Assembly (NCBI RefSeq): GCF_014694385.1 | Contig: NZ_JAAOCA010000021.1 | Span: forward strand, 53,525-117,524 | Source of the DNA: Pseudomonas typographi | Lineage (GTDB): Bacteria; Pseudomonadota; Gammaproteobacteria; Pseudomonadales; Pseudomonadaceae | Length of the DNA: 64,000 nt | Reading direction: 5' to 3' | Shown here: positions 17,385 through 25,874 of the stretch, piece by piece | Position numbering within the stretch: the first letter of the stretch is position 1 | Layout: every line of letters begins with the position of its first letter | Notes under the pieces: generated by a model | The model's database searches: none | Told to the model about the DNA's origin: nothing | The model's input: only the letters and a program-made list of their open reading frames with translations | Made by a program: the position numbers and the translations under genes

Positions 17385-17834
17385 ATGGCTGCCAGCGTAG
17401 AGCCCTTCTGGATTCACAAAACCCTCGACCAGCTCGACGCGAGGGAGTGGGAGTCGCTGTGCGATGGCTGTGGCTTGTGTTGCCTGCAAAAGCTCGAAGA
17501 TGAAGACGACCACAGCGTGTATTACACGCGCATCGCCTGCAAGCTGCTCGACCTGAACAGTTGCCAATGCCGCGATTACGCCCACCGGCGCAGCCAAGTG
17601 CCCGATTGCATCCAACTTACCGCCGCGCAAGCCGACCAGTTCAAGTGGTTACCGCCCACCTGTGGCTACCGCTTGGTGGCCGAGCGCAAACCCTTGCCGG
17701 CATGGCACCACCTAGTGTGCGGCGATCGCGAGCAGGTTCACAAACAACGGGTGTCGCAGGCTGGGCGCATGCTCAGCGAAACAGCGGTAGCCGAAGACGA
17801 CTGGGAAGATTACCTGATCTTCCGCGCCGGCTGA
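17385..17834 (+). CDS. YcgN family cysteine cluster protein (UPF0260)
   Basis: 149 aa, the usual family length. The conserved cysteine cluster CDGCGLCC is followed by further cysteines in RIACKLLDLNSCQCRDY, VPDCI and PPTCGYR. The spacing suggests an Fe-S or zinc site (family-based inference). Function is unknown. Its end is 6 nt from the convergent DUF2892-like gene. Confidence 0.93.
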   Translation: MAASVEPFWIHKTLDQLDAREWESLCDGCGLCCLQKLEDEDDHSVYYTRIACKLLDLNSCQCRDYAHRRSQVPDCIQLTAAQADQFKWLPPTCGYRLVAERKPLPAWHHLVCGDREQVHKQRVSQAGRMLSETAVAEDDWEDYLIFRAG

Positions 17835-17840
17835 TCAAGG

Positions 17841-18191
17841 CTATTTGGGCGCGAGCGGGTCCTCGCCGATGACCGTGGTGGTTTCGGTGGCAGCCACGGC
17901 GCTGTCCTTCAGGCTTTGCAGTTCGGCACCGGCGCCCTCGATGCGCGCGCGAATGGCATCCAGGTCTTGCCGGCCTTTCTCGAAAATGTCCTTCGTCTTG
18001 CTGTAACCGGTGTAACCGCGTGCCAGTGCGGCCCCGCCTATGGCCACTTGCAACAGCCCGAGCAGGCCGCCGCGGGCCACGCCCTTGCCTACCAGCACCA
18101 CGCCGGCGGCCAGCGAGCCTGCGCGCTCCCAGCCATGAACATTCTGAGGTTGTGTGACATCGGTAAGGTCGGCGACGGAACGGCGGCTCAT
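17841..18191 (-). CDS. Small membrane protein with YgaP-like (DUF2892) transmembrane domain
   Basis: 116 aa. Residues about 20-62 (VHGWERAGSLAAGVVLVGKG to IGGAALARGYTGY) form two glycine- and alanine-rich helices like the DUF2892 membrane module. A cytoplasmic, helical, probably coiled tail follows (KTKDIFEKGRQDLDAIRARIEGA). No catalytic residues are evident. The family call is from pattern only; the function is unknown. Confidence 0.72.
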   Translation of the reverse strand: MSRRSVADLTDVTQPQNVHGWERAGSLAAGVVLVGKGVARGGLLGLLQVAIGGAALARGYTGYSKTKDIFEKGRQDLDAIRARIEGAGAELQSLKDSAVAATETTTVIGEDPLAPK

Positions 18192-18398
18192 GATCGGCTC
18201 CACTGTGGGAAAGGGAAATATCACACTAGCTGACCGGCCCGGCGCACTGATCGTTCCGTTCAACGCACCTTCTACCAGCCGGCCATGTACCGGCGCCTGC
18301 ACAAAGCACGGCCCAGGCGCGAACCACCATGGCGCTAGCGCACGCTTCGGCCAGCAACCGCGCGGGCGAGCCGCACTGGAAAGGGTTGGCGTGGTTTT
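18192..18398. other. 207-nt intergenic region, nothing recognised
   Basis: Between the DUF2892-like gene and the oligopeptidase B paralogue. No convincing ORF, RNA or terminator was seen. It presumably holds the promoter of the small membrane protein gene. Confidence 0.5.
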
Positions 18399-20522
18399 TC
18401 AGAGTTCATCGGGTGCGGGAAGGGCAGGCTGTGGTCGATCTCCCAGCAGGCTTTTAGCCAAACCCATGGCGTGGAAAATGAACGCGTATTCCAATGCGTC
18501 CCGGCGGATCCGCTCATAGCGGCCGGGCCCCGCCCCATGGGTGCCTTGCAAGTCGAGGTAGAACAGCAATGGGTTACTGTCGGTTTTGCTGGCGCGCAAT
18601 TTGGCCACCCATTTGGCGGGCTGCCAATAGGGGACCACCGGGTCTTGAAAGCCCGCAGTCACCAGCAACGCCGGATACGCCTGGGCGGCCACGTTCTCGT
18701 AAGGGGAATAGGCTTTTATCCAAGCATGGGCGTGGGGCTCGCGCGGGTCGCCCCATTCGCCGTATTCGGTGGTCGTCAAGGGCAGGCTGGGGTCGAGCAT
18801 CGCGGTTAATGGGTCGACGAATGGCTGGTGGGCAACGGCCACTTTGCACAAGCCCGGGCGTTGGTTAAGCGTGGCGCCGATCAGTAACCCACCGGCGCTT
18901 TCACCGCGGATCGCCAGCCCTTCGGGCGTGGTCCAGCCCTGGTCGAGCAGGTAGTGGGCGCAGGCGATGAAGTCATCGATGCTGTTTTGCTTGTGCTCGC
19001 CTTTGCCGGCTGCGTGCCAAGGCTCGCCCAGCAGCCCGCCGCCACGCACGTGGGCAATGGCCACGGCGAAGCCGCGGTCGATCAAGCTCAGGCGTGAATA
19101 GGAGAACGCTGGCTCTTGGGTCACCCCATAAGCACCGTAACCGGTTAATAGCACCCGCAACGGGCGGCGGGTGGCGTGGTCCTTGCGCAGCACCAGGCTG
19201 ATCGGCACGCCCGTGCCGTCAGGGGACGTGGCCTGCAGGCGCAGGGTGGTGTAACGCTCGCTGGCAAAGTTACCCAGCACCTCCATTTGTTTGATCAGCC
19301 GGTGTTCACCCGTGGCCAAGTCGAGCCAACGCACCTGCCGTGGCGTCGCCAACGACTCGTGCACCAGCAGCATGGCCGGGCTTTCGAAGGCCAATGGGGC
19401 ATGCACACCCAGCAGGTACACGTCATCAGGTACCTGGATCGGCACCGGCGCGGCACCTTGGCGGTGTATCTCAAGGCTTGGGCGCCCCTGTTTGCGCAGG
19501 CTCAACACCACAGCGTGGTGGTTCAAATCCATGCCTTCGATCGCCACGTCGTCTTCGGGCGCGGCCAGCCATTGCCACTGCTCGCGGCTGGGCAGGCTGC
19601 CGTGGTCCGGCGCGTGGCGAACGTTCAACGGCGCGCCGCCGGCGCTGGTGTGGTCGAACCAGTGCCAGGCAGCGCCCCAGCGGCCGTGGTCGACCACCCC
19701 TTTGTGCTGTTGCTGCCGGGGCAACAGGCAGGCGAAGGGGCGTTCGGGCGCTCGGGCATCGAGCACCCAGGTTTCGCTCGATGTTTTACTGGCGCAACGC
19801 AGTATCAGCCAGCGCCCCGAGCGGCTGCGTGAGCAGTGCAGGTTAAAGCGGTTGTCGTGCTCTTCGAAGGCCAACTGTGCCAGCGCCTCGCCCAGGCGAT
19901 AACGGTACAGGCGGTTGCTGTGCTGCGTGGTGGTGGTGGCGAAAAACAGCGTGTGGCTGTCGGCTGCCCAGGCCACGCTGCCATCGAACGGCGCGCCGGG
20001 CGGCGGCACCGGCCGCACTAGGCCCGTGGCGAGGTCCTGGATAAAAAGCCCGCTGCCGGCGGCGGCGATTACGCTGTAGGCCAAGTAGCGTTGGTCAGGG
20101 CTCGGCGCCACAGCGCCAAAAGCGATCGGTGCGCCGTTGGCCATGGCATTGGGGTCGAGCAACAACTGTTCGGTATTGGGGTCAACCTCCAATGCCGTAG
20201 CGGTGAGGTGCCGGCAACGGTAATAGCGCGCCATGCTTTCGCCCTGCAGCTTGCGAAAGTAGTAGAGGTAGCCACCAAACGGTTGGGGCACCGAGGCGTC
20301 GGCGTCGCGGTAGCGGCCCTTGATCTCCTCGAACAAACGGCCCTGTAATACGCGGGTGTGGTCCATCCACGCATCGAAATAGGCACGTTCCTCGCCAAGG
20401 TAGGCACGGGTCGCGGTTGCGCTCGCGCTACGCAGCCAGTTTACGGGTCGCTGCCTTGAGCCGGTGCAGCGGAGGGAAGCGCTATCGCCATGGGAAAGCC
20501 TCCGTGTGAGGGGAGGCGACAT
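18399..20522 (-). CDS. Oligopeptidase B-like prolyl oligopeptidase family protein (second copy)
   Basis: 707 aa from the ATG at 20522. The C-terminal alpha/beta-hydrolase domain has the nucleophile in RGESAGGLLIGA, the acid in TAGFQDPVVPYW and the His in QGTHGAGPG. The N-terminal half is the beta-propeller of S9A peptidases. The extreme N-terminus is odd: the conserved DPYxWLRD...EVLAYLxAENAY region is represented only by a degraded-looking RPVNWLRSASATATRAYLGEERAYFDA, preceded by an atypical arginine-rich leader. It may be a relaxed duplicate with an altered start; a TTG at 20555 is another option. It lies just after ptrB in tandem and should cleave short peptides after basic residues if active. 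Confidence 0.85.
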   Translation of the reverse strand: MSPPLTRRLSHGDSASLRCTGSRQRPVNWLRSASATATRAYLGEERAYFDAWMDHTRVLQGRLFEEIKGRYRDADASVPQPFGGYLYYFRKLQGESMARYYRCRHLTATALEVDPNTEQLLLDPNAMANGAPIAFGAVAPSPDQRYLAYSVIAAAGSGLFIQDLATGLVRPVPPPGAPFDGSVAWAADSHTLFFATTTTQHSNRLYRYRLGEALAQLAFEEHDNRFNLHCSRSRSGRWLILRCASKTSSETWVLDARAPERPFACLLPRQQQHKGVVDHGRWGAAWHWFDHTSAGGAPLNVRHAPDHGSLPSREQWQWLAAPEDDVAIEGMDLNHHAVVLSLRKQGRPSLEIHRQGAAPVPIQVPDDVYLLGVHAPLAFESPAMLLVHESLATPRQVRWLDLATGEHRLIKQMEVLGNFASERYTTLRLQATSPDGTGVPISLVLRKDHATRRPLRVLLTGYGAYGVTQEPAFSYSRLSLIDRGFAVAIAHVRGGGLLGEPWHAAGKGEHKQNSIDDFIACAHYLLDQGWTTPEGLAIRGESAGGLLIGATLNQRPGLCKVAVAHQPFVDPLTAMLDPSLPLTTTEYGEWGDPREPHAHAWIKAYSPYENVAAQAYPALLVTAGFQDPVVPYWQPAKWVAKLRASKTDSNPLLFYLDLQGTHGAGPGRYERIRRDALEYAFIFHAMGLAKSLLGDRPQPALPAPDEL

Positions 20523-20561
20523 CTTAGGTGCGCGGCAAGCCCGGCGGGTGAGCAATAATGC

Positions 20562-22610
20562 TCATCCCGGTAAAAGGTTCAGCGCCTTGAACACGAATGC
20601 GTATTCCAGGGCCACGTCTTTGAGCGCTTGGTAGCGCCCGCTCATGCCGCCGTGGCCGGCACCCAGCTCGGTCTTGAGCAGCAGCAGGTTATCGTCGGTT
20701 TTGTTGGCACGCAGGCGGGCGACCCATTTGGCCGCTTCCCAATACTGCACGCGGCTGTCGTTGTAACCGGCTACCACCAGCATTGCCGGGTACGCCTGGG
20801 CTACCACGTTTTCGTAGGGCGCATAGGCCTTGATGCGCTTATACACCGCTGGGTCTTGCGGGTTGCCCCATTCATCGTACTCGGTCACCGTGAGCGGAAG
20901 CTCCGGGTCGAGCATGGTGTTGAGGGTGTCGACGAAGGGCACTTCGGCGATAGCGGCGGCAAACAGCTCCGGGCGCTGGTTGAGCACCGCACCGATCAAC
21001 AGCCCACCGGCGCTGCCGCCGCTGATCACTAATTGCGCTGGCCGGGTGATGCCTTCGGCGATCAGGTGCTCGGCACAGGCGATGAAATCACCGAAGGTGT
21101 TCTGTTTGTGCGCTTGTTTGCCCGCGCGGTACCAAGCTTCGCCCAGTTCGCCGCCGCCGCGCACGTGCGCGATGGCGAAGGCGAACCCGCGGTCGAGCAG
21201 GCTCAGGCGCGCGTGGGAAAACCACGGGTCGAGGTTACTGCCATAGGCGCCATAGCCGTAAAGGTACAGCGGCACGGGTTGGCCCACGCTGTCGCGGCGG
21301 CGCACCAGGCTGATAGGCACTTGGGTGCCGTCCGCCGCGGTGGCCCAGAGGCGCTGGCTTATATAGGCATCCGGGTCGAACGCCCCAAGCACCGGGATCT
21401 GCTTGAGCACTGCCTGCTCGCCACTGGCCAGCGCCAGCTGGCGCACCTGCGCCGGGCGGTTGAGCGCTTCATAGCGCAGGCGCATGTGCGCGCCTTCGAA
21501 CTCCAAGGTGTCCTGAATGTACAGGCTGTAGGCCGCATCGGGCAATTGCACGCGGTAGGCGGGCGAGGCCTGCGGGTGCACTTCGATCACCGGCAGGCCG
21601 CCCTCGCGCAGGCTTAGTACGTAGGCTGCATGGTTCAGGCTGACGCCGTCGAGCATCACCTGGTCGCGGTGGGGCACTTGTTCTTGCCAGCGGTCGCGGG
21701 TCGGCGGCAGGCCGTCGTCGGCCACCTGATACAGGGCGAAGTTGATCCCCGGGGCGTTGCTGCGGATAAACCAATGCCAGTCGCCGTCGAGCTTGCCGTG
21801 GTCCACGTCGTATTCGTGGCCTTCGGCCCTGGGCGCCACGCACACGAAGGGCTGCGCGGGCGTGGCAGCGTCGAGGACCCACGCCTCGCTGGTGGTTTTG
21901 CTGCCCAACTGCAAAACCAGTTGGCGTTCGGAGCTGGAGCGGTAGCAATGCAGGAAGAAGCGCCCGTCGGGCTCTTCGAATACCTGCGCCGGTTGCGCCT
22001 CGCCAAGCCGGTAGCGATGCAGGCGGAATGGGCGTTGGGTATCGTCGAGGGTGGCAAAGAACAGCGTTTGGCTGTCGTTTGCCCAGGTCATGCTGCCGTC
22101 GCAGTCGTCGAAGGGCAGTTCGGTGACGGCGCCGCTGGCCAACTCTTTGACGAACAGCCGGTAGATTTCATCGCCGGCCGTGTCCAGGCTATAGGCCAGG
22201 CGCTGCTGGTCAGGGCTGACACTCACCGTGCCCAGCGACAAAAAGCCCCCCGCGGCTAGCGCGTTAGGGTCCAACAGCAGTTGTTCACCGTGCTCGCTCA
22301 CCGCCAAGCTGCCATCTGCCGGCCGCTGGTGGCGATAATGCCGGGCGTATTCATCACCGGCGGTGGTGCGGGTGTAATACAGCCATGGGCCCCAGGGCGA
22401 GGGCAGCGACAGGTCGGTTTCGCGGATACGGCCCTTGATCTCTTCGAACAACTGTTCGCGCAGCGGTTGCTCGTTGGCCAGTTGCGCGTCGAGGTAGGCA
22501 TTCTCAGCGTTCAGGTAGGCCAGCACTTCAGGTGCGTCGCGGGCTTGCAACCAGGCATACGGGTCGGCGCCGGGGCCTGGCCGGGCGATGGGCGCGGGGG
22601 AGGTCGACAT
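20562..22610 (-). CDS. ptrB: Oligopeptidase B (protease II)
   Basis: 682 aa, full family length. N-terminal DPYAWLQARDAPEVLAYLNAENAY is canonical. A seven-bladed propeller follows, then the catalytic domain with Ser in SGGSAGGLLIGA, Asp in VAGYNDSRVQYW and His in GAGHGGMSGR. The cytosolic enzyme cleaves small peptides after Lys or Arg. It is upstream of a diverged paralogue, with 39 nt between its stop and that gene's ATG, so the two are probably co-transcribed. Confidence 0.94.
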   Translation of the reverse strand: MSTSPAPIARPGPGADPYAWLQARDAPEVLAYLNAENAYLDAQLANEQPLREQLFEEIKGRIRETDLSLPSPWGPWLYYTRTTAGDEYARHYRHQRPADGSLAVSEHGEQLLLDPNALAAGGFLSLGTVSVSPDQQRLAYSLDTAGDEIYRLFVKELASGAVTELPFDDCDGSMTWANDSQTLFFATLDDTQRPFRLHRYRLGEAQPAQVFEEPDGRFFLHCYRSSSERQLVLQLGSKTTSEAWVLDAATPAQPFVCVAPRAEGHEYDVDHGKLDGDWHWFIRSNAPGINFALYQVADDGLPPTRDRWQEQVPHRDQVMLDGVSLNHAAYVLSLREGGLPVIEVHPQASPAYRVQLPDAAYSLYIQDTLEFEGAHMRLRYEALNRPAQVRQLALASGEQAVLKQIPVLGAFDPDAYISQRLWATAADGTQVPISLVRRRDSVGQPVPLYLYGYGAYGSNLDPWFSHARLSLLDRGFAFAIAHVRGGGELGEAWYRAGKQAHKQNTFGDFIACAEHLIAEGITRPAQLVISGGSAGGLLIGAVLNQRPELFAAAIAEVPFVDTLNTMLDPELPLTVTEYDEWGNPQDPAVYKRIKAYAPYENVVAQAYPAMLVVAGYNDSRVQYWEAAKWVARLRANKTDDNLLLLKTELGAGHGGMSGRYQALKDVALEYAFVFKALNLLPG

Positions 22611-22678
22611 GGCGGGCAGCGTCCTTTGGCAAAAGCCGTTATCATAAGCGCCAATTCGCCTGCCGTCGCCCGAACACC

Positions 22679-23146
22679 ATGACAGAAAACGATTACTTGA
22701 TTGCCTGGGGCATCTACGCCTTCGCCGCCCTCGGTTGCCTGCTCGTCTGGTTCCGCCTCACCCGTTGGATGTGGCGTTGGCTGCGTGAGCCGTTGCGCCT
22801 GCTGGCGGCCGTCGCGGTCTGCACGCCCACCGCGGTCGACAGTTCCAGCGCCAAGCTGGCCCCGGCCATCGCCATCGCCGCCCTGGACATCCTCTTCAAA
22901 GACACCAGCCACCTTTGGCAAACGGCGCCCATACTGGCGATGTACGCCGCTATCGCCATGGCCGCGTACCTGCTGTTCGCCCTGGTGCGCTGGCCGCTGG
23001 AACGCCACAGCCGTGCGCGGCGTGCCGAGCAAGCGCGCCAGGCACCCAACCAAGGCGACGAATCTCCCCGGCCCGCGCCTGAGCCCGAAGCGGCGTTGCG
23101 CGCGCCACCGGCCAGCCCACCTGGCCGGGTCGAGCCGCGCGTGTAA
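22679..23146 (+). CDS. Conserved membrane protein of unknown function
   Basis: 155 aa. Two hydrophobic segments are clear (about residues 6-27, YLIAWGIYAFAALGCLLVWF, and residues 88-106, ILAMYAAIAMAAYLLFALV). Between them is a moderately polar loop containing CTPTAVDSSSAKLAPAIAIAALDILF. The C-terminal 45 residues are proline-, alanine- and arginine-rich and probably disordered. I do not recognise a functional family. It is divergent from ptrB and 11 nt upstream of the glutamine amidotransferase gene, so likely in the same operon. Confidence 0.75.
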   Translation: MTENDYLIAWGIYAFAALGCLLVWFRLTRWMWRWLREPLRLLAAVAVCTPTAVDSSSAKLAPAIAIAALDILFKDTSHLWQTAPILAMYAAIAMAAYLLFALVRWPLERHSRARRAEQARQAPNQGDESPRPAPEPEAALRAPPASPPGRVEPRV

Positions 23147-23157
23147 AGGGGCTAGCC

Positions 23158-23955
23158 ATGTGCGAATTGCTTGGCATGAGTGCCAACGTGCCCACCGATA
23201 TCGTGTTCAGTTTCACCGGCCTGATGCAGCGCGGTGGCCGTACCGGCCCACACCGCGACGGTTGGGGCATTGGTTTTTACGAAGGCCGTGGCCTGCGACT
23301 GTTCCAGGACCCGGCGGCCAGCAGTGAATCGCAAGTGGCGCAACTGGTGCAGCGTTACCCGATCAAAAGCGAAGTGGTGATCGGCCATATTCGCCAGGCC
23401 AATGTGGGCCGGGTATGCCTGGCCAATACCCACCCCTTCGTGCGCGAAATGTGGGGGCAGAACTGGTGCTTTGCCCATAATGGCCAACTGGCCGGCTTCG
23501 CACCGCTGCCGGGCTTTTACCGGCCGGTAGGCGATACCGACAGTGAAGCGGCTTTTTGCGACCTGCTCAACCGCTTGCGCCAGGCGTTCCCCGAGCCGGT
23601 GCCGGTGCCGGTGCAGGCGATGTTGCCGGTACTGGTGGCGGCCTGCGCACAGTACCGTGAAAAGGGTGTATTCAACGCCTTGCTCAGCAACGGCGACTGG
23701 CTGTTTTGCTTTTGTTCGACCAAGCTGGTTTACATTACCCGCCGCGCACCGTTTGGCCCGGCCCGGCTCAAGGACGTAGACATCAGCGTCGACTTCCACG
23801 CCGAGACCACCCCCAACGATGTGGTGACGGTGATCGCCACCGAGCCATTGACCGACAACGAAGCCTGGCAACCTTATGGCGCCGGCCAATGGGCGCTGTG
23901 GTGCCAGGGTGAATGCGCCGCACAGGGCGCCAGTGAATGCGGTACCACGGAGTAA
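23158..23955 (+). CDS. Class II glutamine amidotransferase (YafJ-type)
   Basis: 265 aa. The N-terminal Cys-2 nucleophile (MCELLGMSAN) would be exposed after Met removal. The Ntn-hydrolase elements TGPHRDGWGIGFYEGRG, GHIRQANVG and NWCFAHNGQL match the glutaminase domain. There is no synthetase partner domain, as in YafJ-type proteins, so the acceptor of the ammonia is unknown. It lies between a small membrane protein and a DUF2937 gene with short spacers. Confidence 0.9.
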   Translation: MCELLGMSANVPTDIVFSFTGLMQRGGRTGPHRDGWGIGFYEGRGLRLFQDPAASSESQVAQLVQRYPIKSEVVIGHIRQANVGRVCLANTHPFVREMWGQNWCFAHNGQLAGFAPLPGFYRPVGDTDSEAAFCDLLNRLRQAFPEPVPVPVQAMLPVLVAACAQYREKGVFNALLSNGDWLFCFCSTKLVYITRRAPFGPARLKDVDISVDFHAETTPNDVVTVIATEPLTDNEAWQPYGAGQWALWCQGECAAQGASECGTTE

Positions 23956-23964
23956 GGGCACGCC

Positions 23965-24486
23965 ATGCTGCGCAGCTACATGCGATTGATCGTTTTCGCC
24001 ATCGGCCTGCTGGTAGGTGTGCAATGGCCGGGGCTGCTCAATGAATACACGGTCCGGGTGCAGGCGCACTTGACCGAGGCGCGCAATGCCTTACAGGGCT
24101 TCAGCGATACCGCGGCGAAGTTCTTCAACGGTGACTTGCAGGCGCTGGTACAGCATTACCAAGGCAGTGACGACCCAGTGTTTCGCAGCGACGCGCAAAG
24201 CATTTCTGCTCTGGTCAGCCGTGAGGCTGCTTTGCGGGCCGAATGGGAGGCGCTGCAAGGGCCGTGGTACCAACGCAGTTGGCATGTGCTGAGCGCTGCC
24301 GATGGGCAGATCCGCGACGAAACGCTCCAGGGCTATAACTACCAAGTGCCGCTGGCGCCGCAGGCCATCGCCTGGGGTGTGGGCATTGCGGTGTTGCTGG
24401 CCCTGGCCTTCGAATGGCTGATGATCGGCATCGGCTACACCTTTGGTATTCGCCGGCACACGCCGGTACCGGAAAGCTGGCGCTGA
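23965..24486 (+). CDS. DUF2937 family membrane protein
   Basis: 173 aa. An N-terminal hydrophobic segment (YMRLIVFAIGLLVGVQWPG) and a C-terminal one (AWGVGIAVLLALAFEWLMIG) flank a helical, probably periplasmic middle region (NALQGFSDTAAKFFNGDLQALVQHY). This matches the DUF2937 architecture. The function is unknown. It is 9 nt downstream of the glutamine amidotransferase. It is the last gene before the flagellar cluster, where fleQ would normally be expected. Confidence 0.85.
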   Translation: MLRSYMRLIVFAIGLLVGVQWPGLLNEYTVRVQAHLTEARNALQGFSDTAAKFFNGDLQALVQHYQGSDDPVFRSDAQSISALVSREAALRAEWEALQGPWYQRSWHVLSAADGQIRDETLQGYNYQVPLAPQAIAWGVGIAVLLALAFEWLMIGIGYTFGIRRHTPVPESWR

Positions 24487-24627
24487 AACCGCAGGCTTCG
24501 GTTGCAGGGTGCACGCGCTAACCCCCTGCGCGCCCTTAGGGTCTATGGCGCCAACCCCTTGACGCTGGCGGGCACGCTGGCGCGGGTGCGCCCCCGCACC
24601 GCGCATGTTCCGGCGTTTGGCGCGGCC

Positions 24628-24643
24628 CGGCACGTCAATTGCA
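24628..24643 (+). promoter_or_regulatory. Sigma-54 (RpoN) -24/-12 promoter for fleSR
   Basis: CGGCACGTCAATTGCA fits TGGCACG-N4-TTGCW with a single change at the first base. The GG (24629-24630) and GC (24641-24642) are separated by exactly 10 nt. It lies 52 nt upstream of fleS. In P. aeruginosa fleSR is RpoN- and FleQ-dependent, so the match makes biological sense. Confidence 0.85.
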
Positions 24644-24695
24644 CTGTGGCTCGGGTCCATACCGTTTGCTGACGGTTAGCCATTGAGAGCGCACG

Positions 24696-25874
24696 ATGTC
24701 CCAGGCCGTTCCTAACCCAGAAGTGACCGACGCCCCGACGCCGGAGCCGCCGGACTTGAACCAGGCGTTCGCCTTGTTCAACAAAGTGTCGGCGCAGTTG
24801 AGCGATTCGTACAGCTTGCTCGAAAGCCGCGTGAGCGCGCTTAAAGGGGAGTTGGCCGAGAGCACGCAGCGCCGCCTTGATGAGTTGGCCGCCAAAGAAC
24901 GCTTGGCTGGGCGCCTGCAAAGCTTACTTGATGTGCTTCCGGCGGGGGTGGTGGTGCTCGACGCCCACGGGCGGGTGGCCGAAGCCAACCCCGCGGCGCA
25001 GGCCCTGCTCGGCGAGCCGCTGGTGGGTGAGGCGTGGCGGCGGGTGATTGCCCGCTGCTTTGCGCCCCGGCGGGACGACGGCCACGAAATCTCGCTGCGC
25101 GACGGCCGCCGGTTATCGATTGCTACCCAGTCGTTGCACGGTGAGCCCGGCCAATTGGTGGTGCTCAACGACCTTACCGAAACCCGGCGGATGCAGGATG
25201 AACTGGCGCGCCATGAGCGGCTGTCGTCGCTTGGGCGCATGGTCGCTTCGCTCGCCCACCAGATTCGCACGCCGTTATCGGCGGCCATGCTCTATGCCGG
25301 GCACCTGCAAGACCAGGCACTGCCTTTGGATACCCAGCAACGTTTCGCCGGGCGGCTCAAAGAGCGCTTGCATGAGCTGGAGCACCAAGTGCGTGACATG
25401 TTGATCTTCGCCCGGGGCGAGCTGCCGATGCATGACCGCCTCACCCCCGCCGACCTGTTCATGGCCCTGCGCCGCGCCGCCACCAGCCACACCGAAGGGG
25501 CGGCGGTGCGGTGGCAATGCGATGTGCAGGGCAGGGTGCTGCTGTGCAACCGCGACACCTTGGTCGGGGTGCTGTTGAACCTGATCGACAACGCCCTGCA
25601 AGCCAGCGCCCAGGGCGCAAAGCTGAAGGTGCACCTGTACTTGCGCGGTAACGCCTTGCGCCTGAGCGTCAGCGACCGTGGCAGCGGCATTGCACCCGCC
25701 ACCTTGGCACGCCTGGGCGAGCCATTTTTTACCACCAAGGCCACCGGGACCGGGCTAGGCCTAGCCGTGGTCACCGCGGTCGCCCGTGCCCACGGTGGCG
25801 AGCTGCGGCTGCGCTCGCGGCTGGGGCGTGGCACCTGTGCCACCGTGGTGTTGCCGTTGGGCGAGGAGGTGTGA
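24696..25874 (+). CDS. fleS: Flagellar two-component sensor histidine kinase FleS
   Basis: 392 aa with no transmembrane segment, as expected for the cytosolic FleS. An N-terminal helical region (20-75) is followed by a PAS-like domain (about 76-165, LLDVLPAGVVVLDAHGRVAEANPAA). The HisKA domain has the phosphorylatable His at about 188 (ASLAHQIRTPLSAAM). The ATPase domain has NLIDNALQAS, SDRGSGI and GTGLGLAV boxes. It phosphorylates FleR to switch on mid-class flagellar genes. fleR starts at its stop codon. The upstream sigma-54 site indicates RpoN control. Confidence 0.95.
   Translation: MSQAVPNPEVTDAPTPEPPDLNQAFALFNKVSAQLSDSYSLLESRVSALKGELAESTQRRLDELAAKERLAGRLQSLLDVLPAGVVVLDAHGRVAEANPAAQALLGEPLVGEAWRRVIARCFAPRRDDGHEISLRDGRRLSIATQSLHGEPGQLVVLNDLTETRRMQDELARHERLSSLGRMVASLAHQIRTPLSAAMLYAGHLQDQALPLDTQQRFAGRLKERLHELEHQVRDMLIFARGELPMHDRLTPADLFMALRRAATSHTEGAAVRWQCDVQGRVLLCNRDTLVGVLLNLIDNALQASAQGAKLKVHLYLRGNALRLSVSDRGSGIAPATLARLGEPFFTTKATGTGLGLAVVTAVARAHGGELRLRSRLGRGTCATVVLPLGEEV

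Noticed and set aside
20523..20555. TTG start at 20555 for the second oligopeptidase B
   Set aside because: Adds a further basic stretch without family similarity and no ribosome site; the ATG at 20522 is preferred, though neither is certain.
24570..24625. Small hairpins before the fleS promoter considered as a terminator or riboswitch
   Set aside because: Stems of about 5-6 bp without U-tract or conserved aptamer; expected by chance in such GC-rich sequence.
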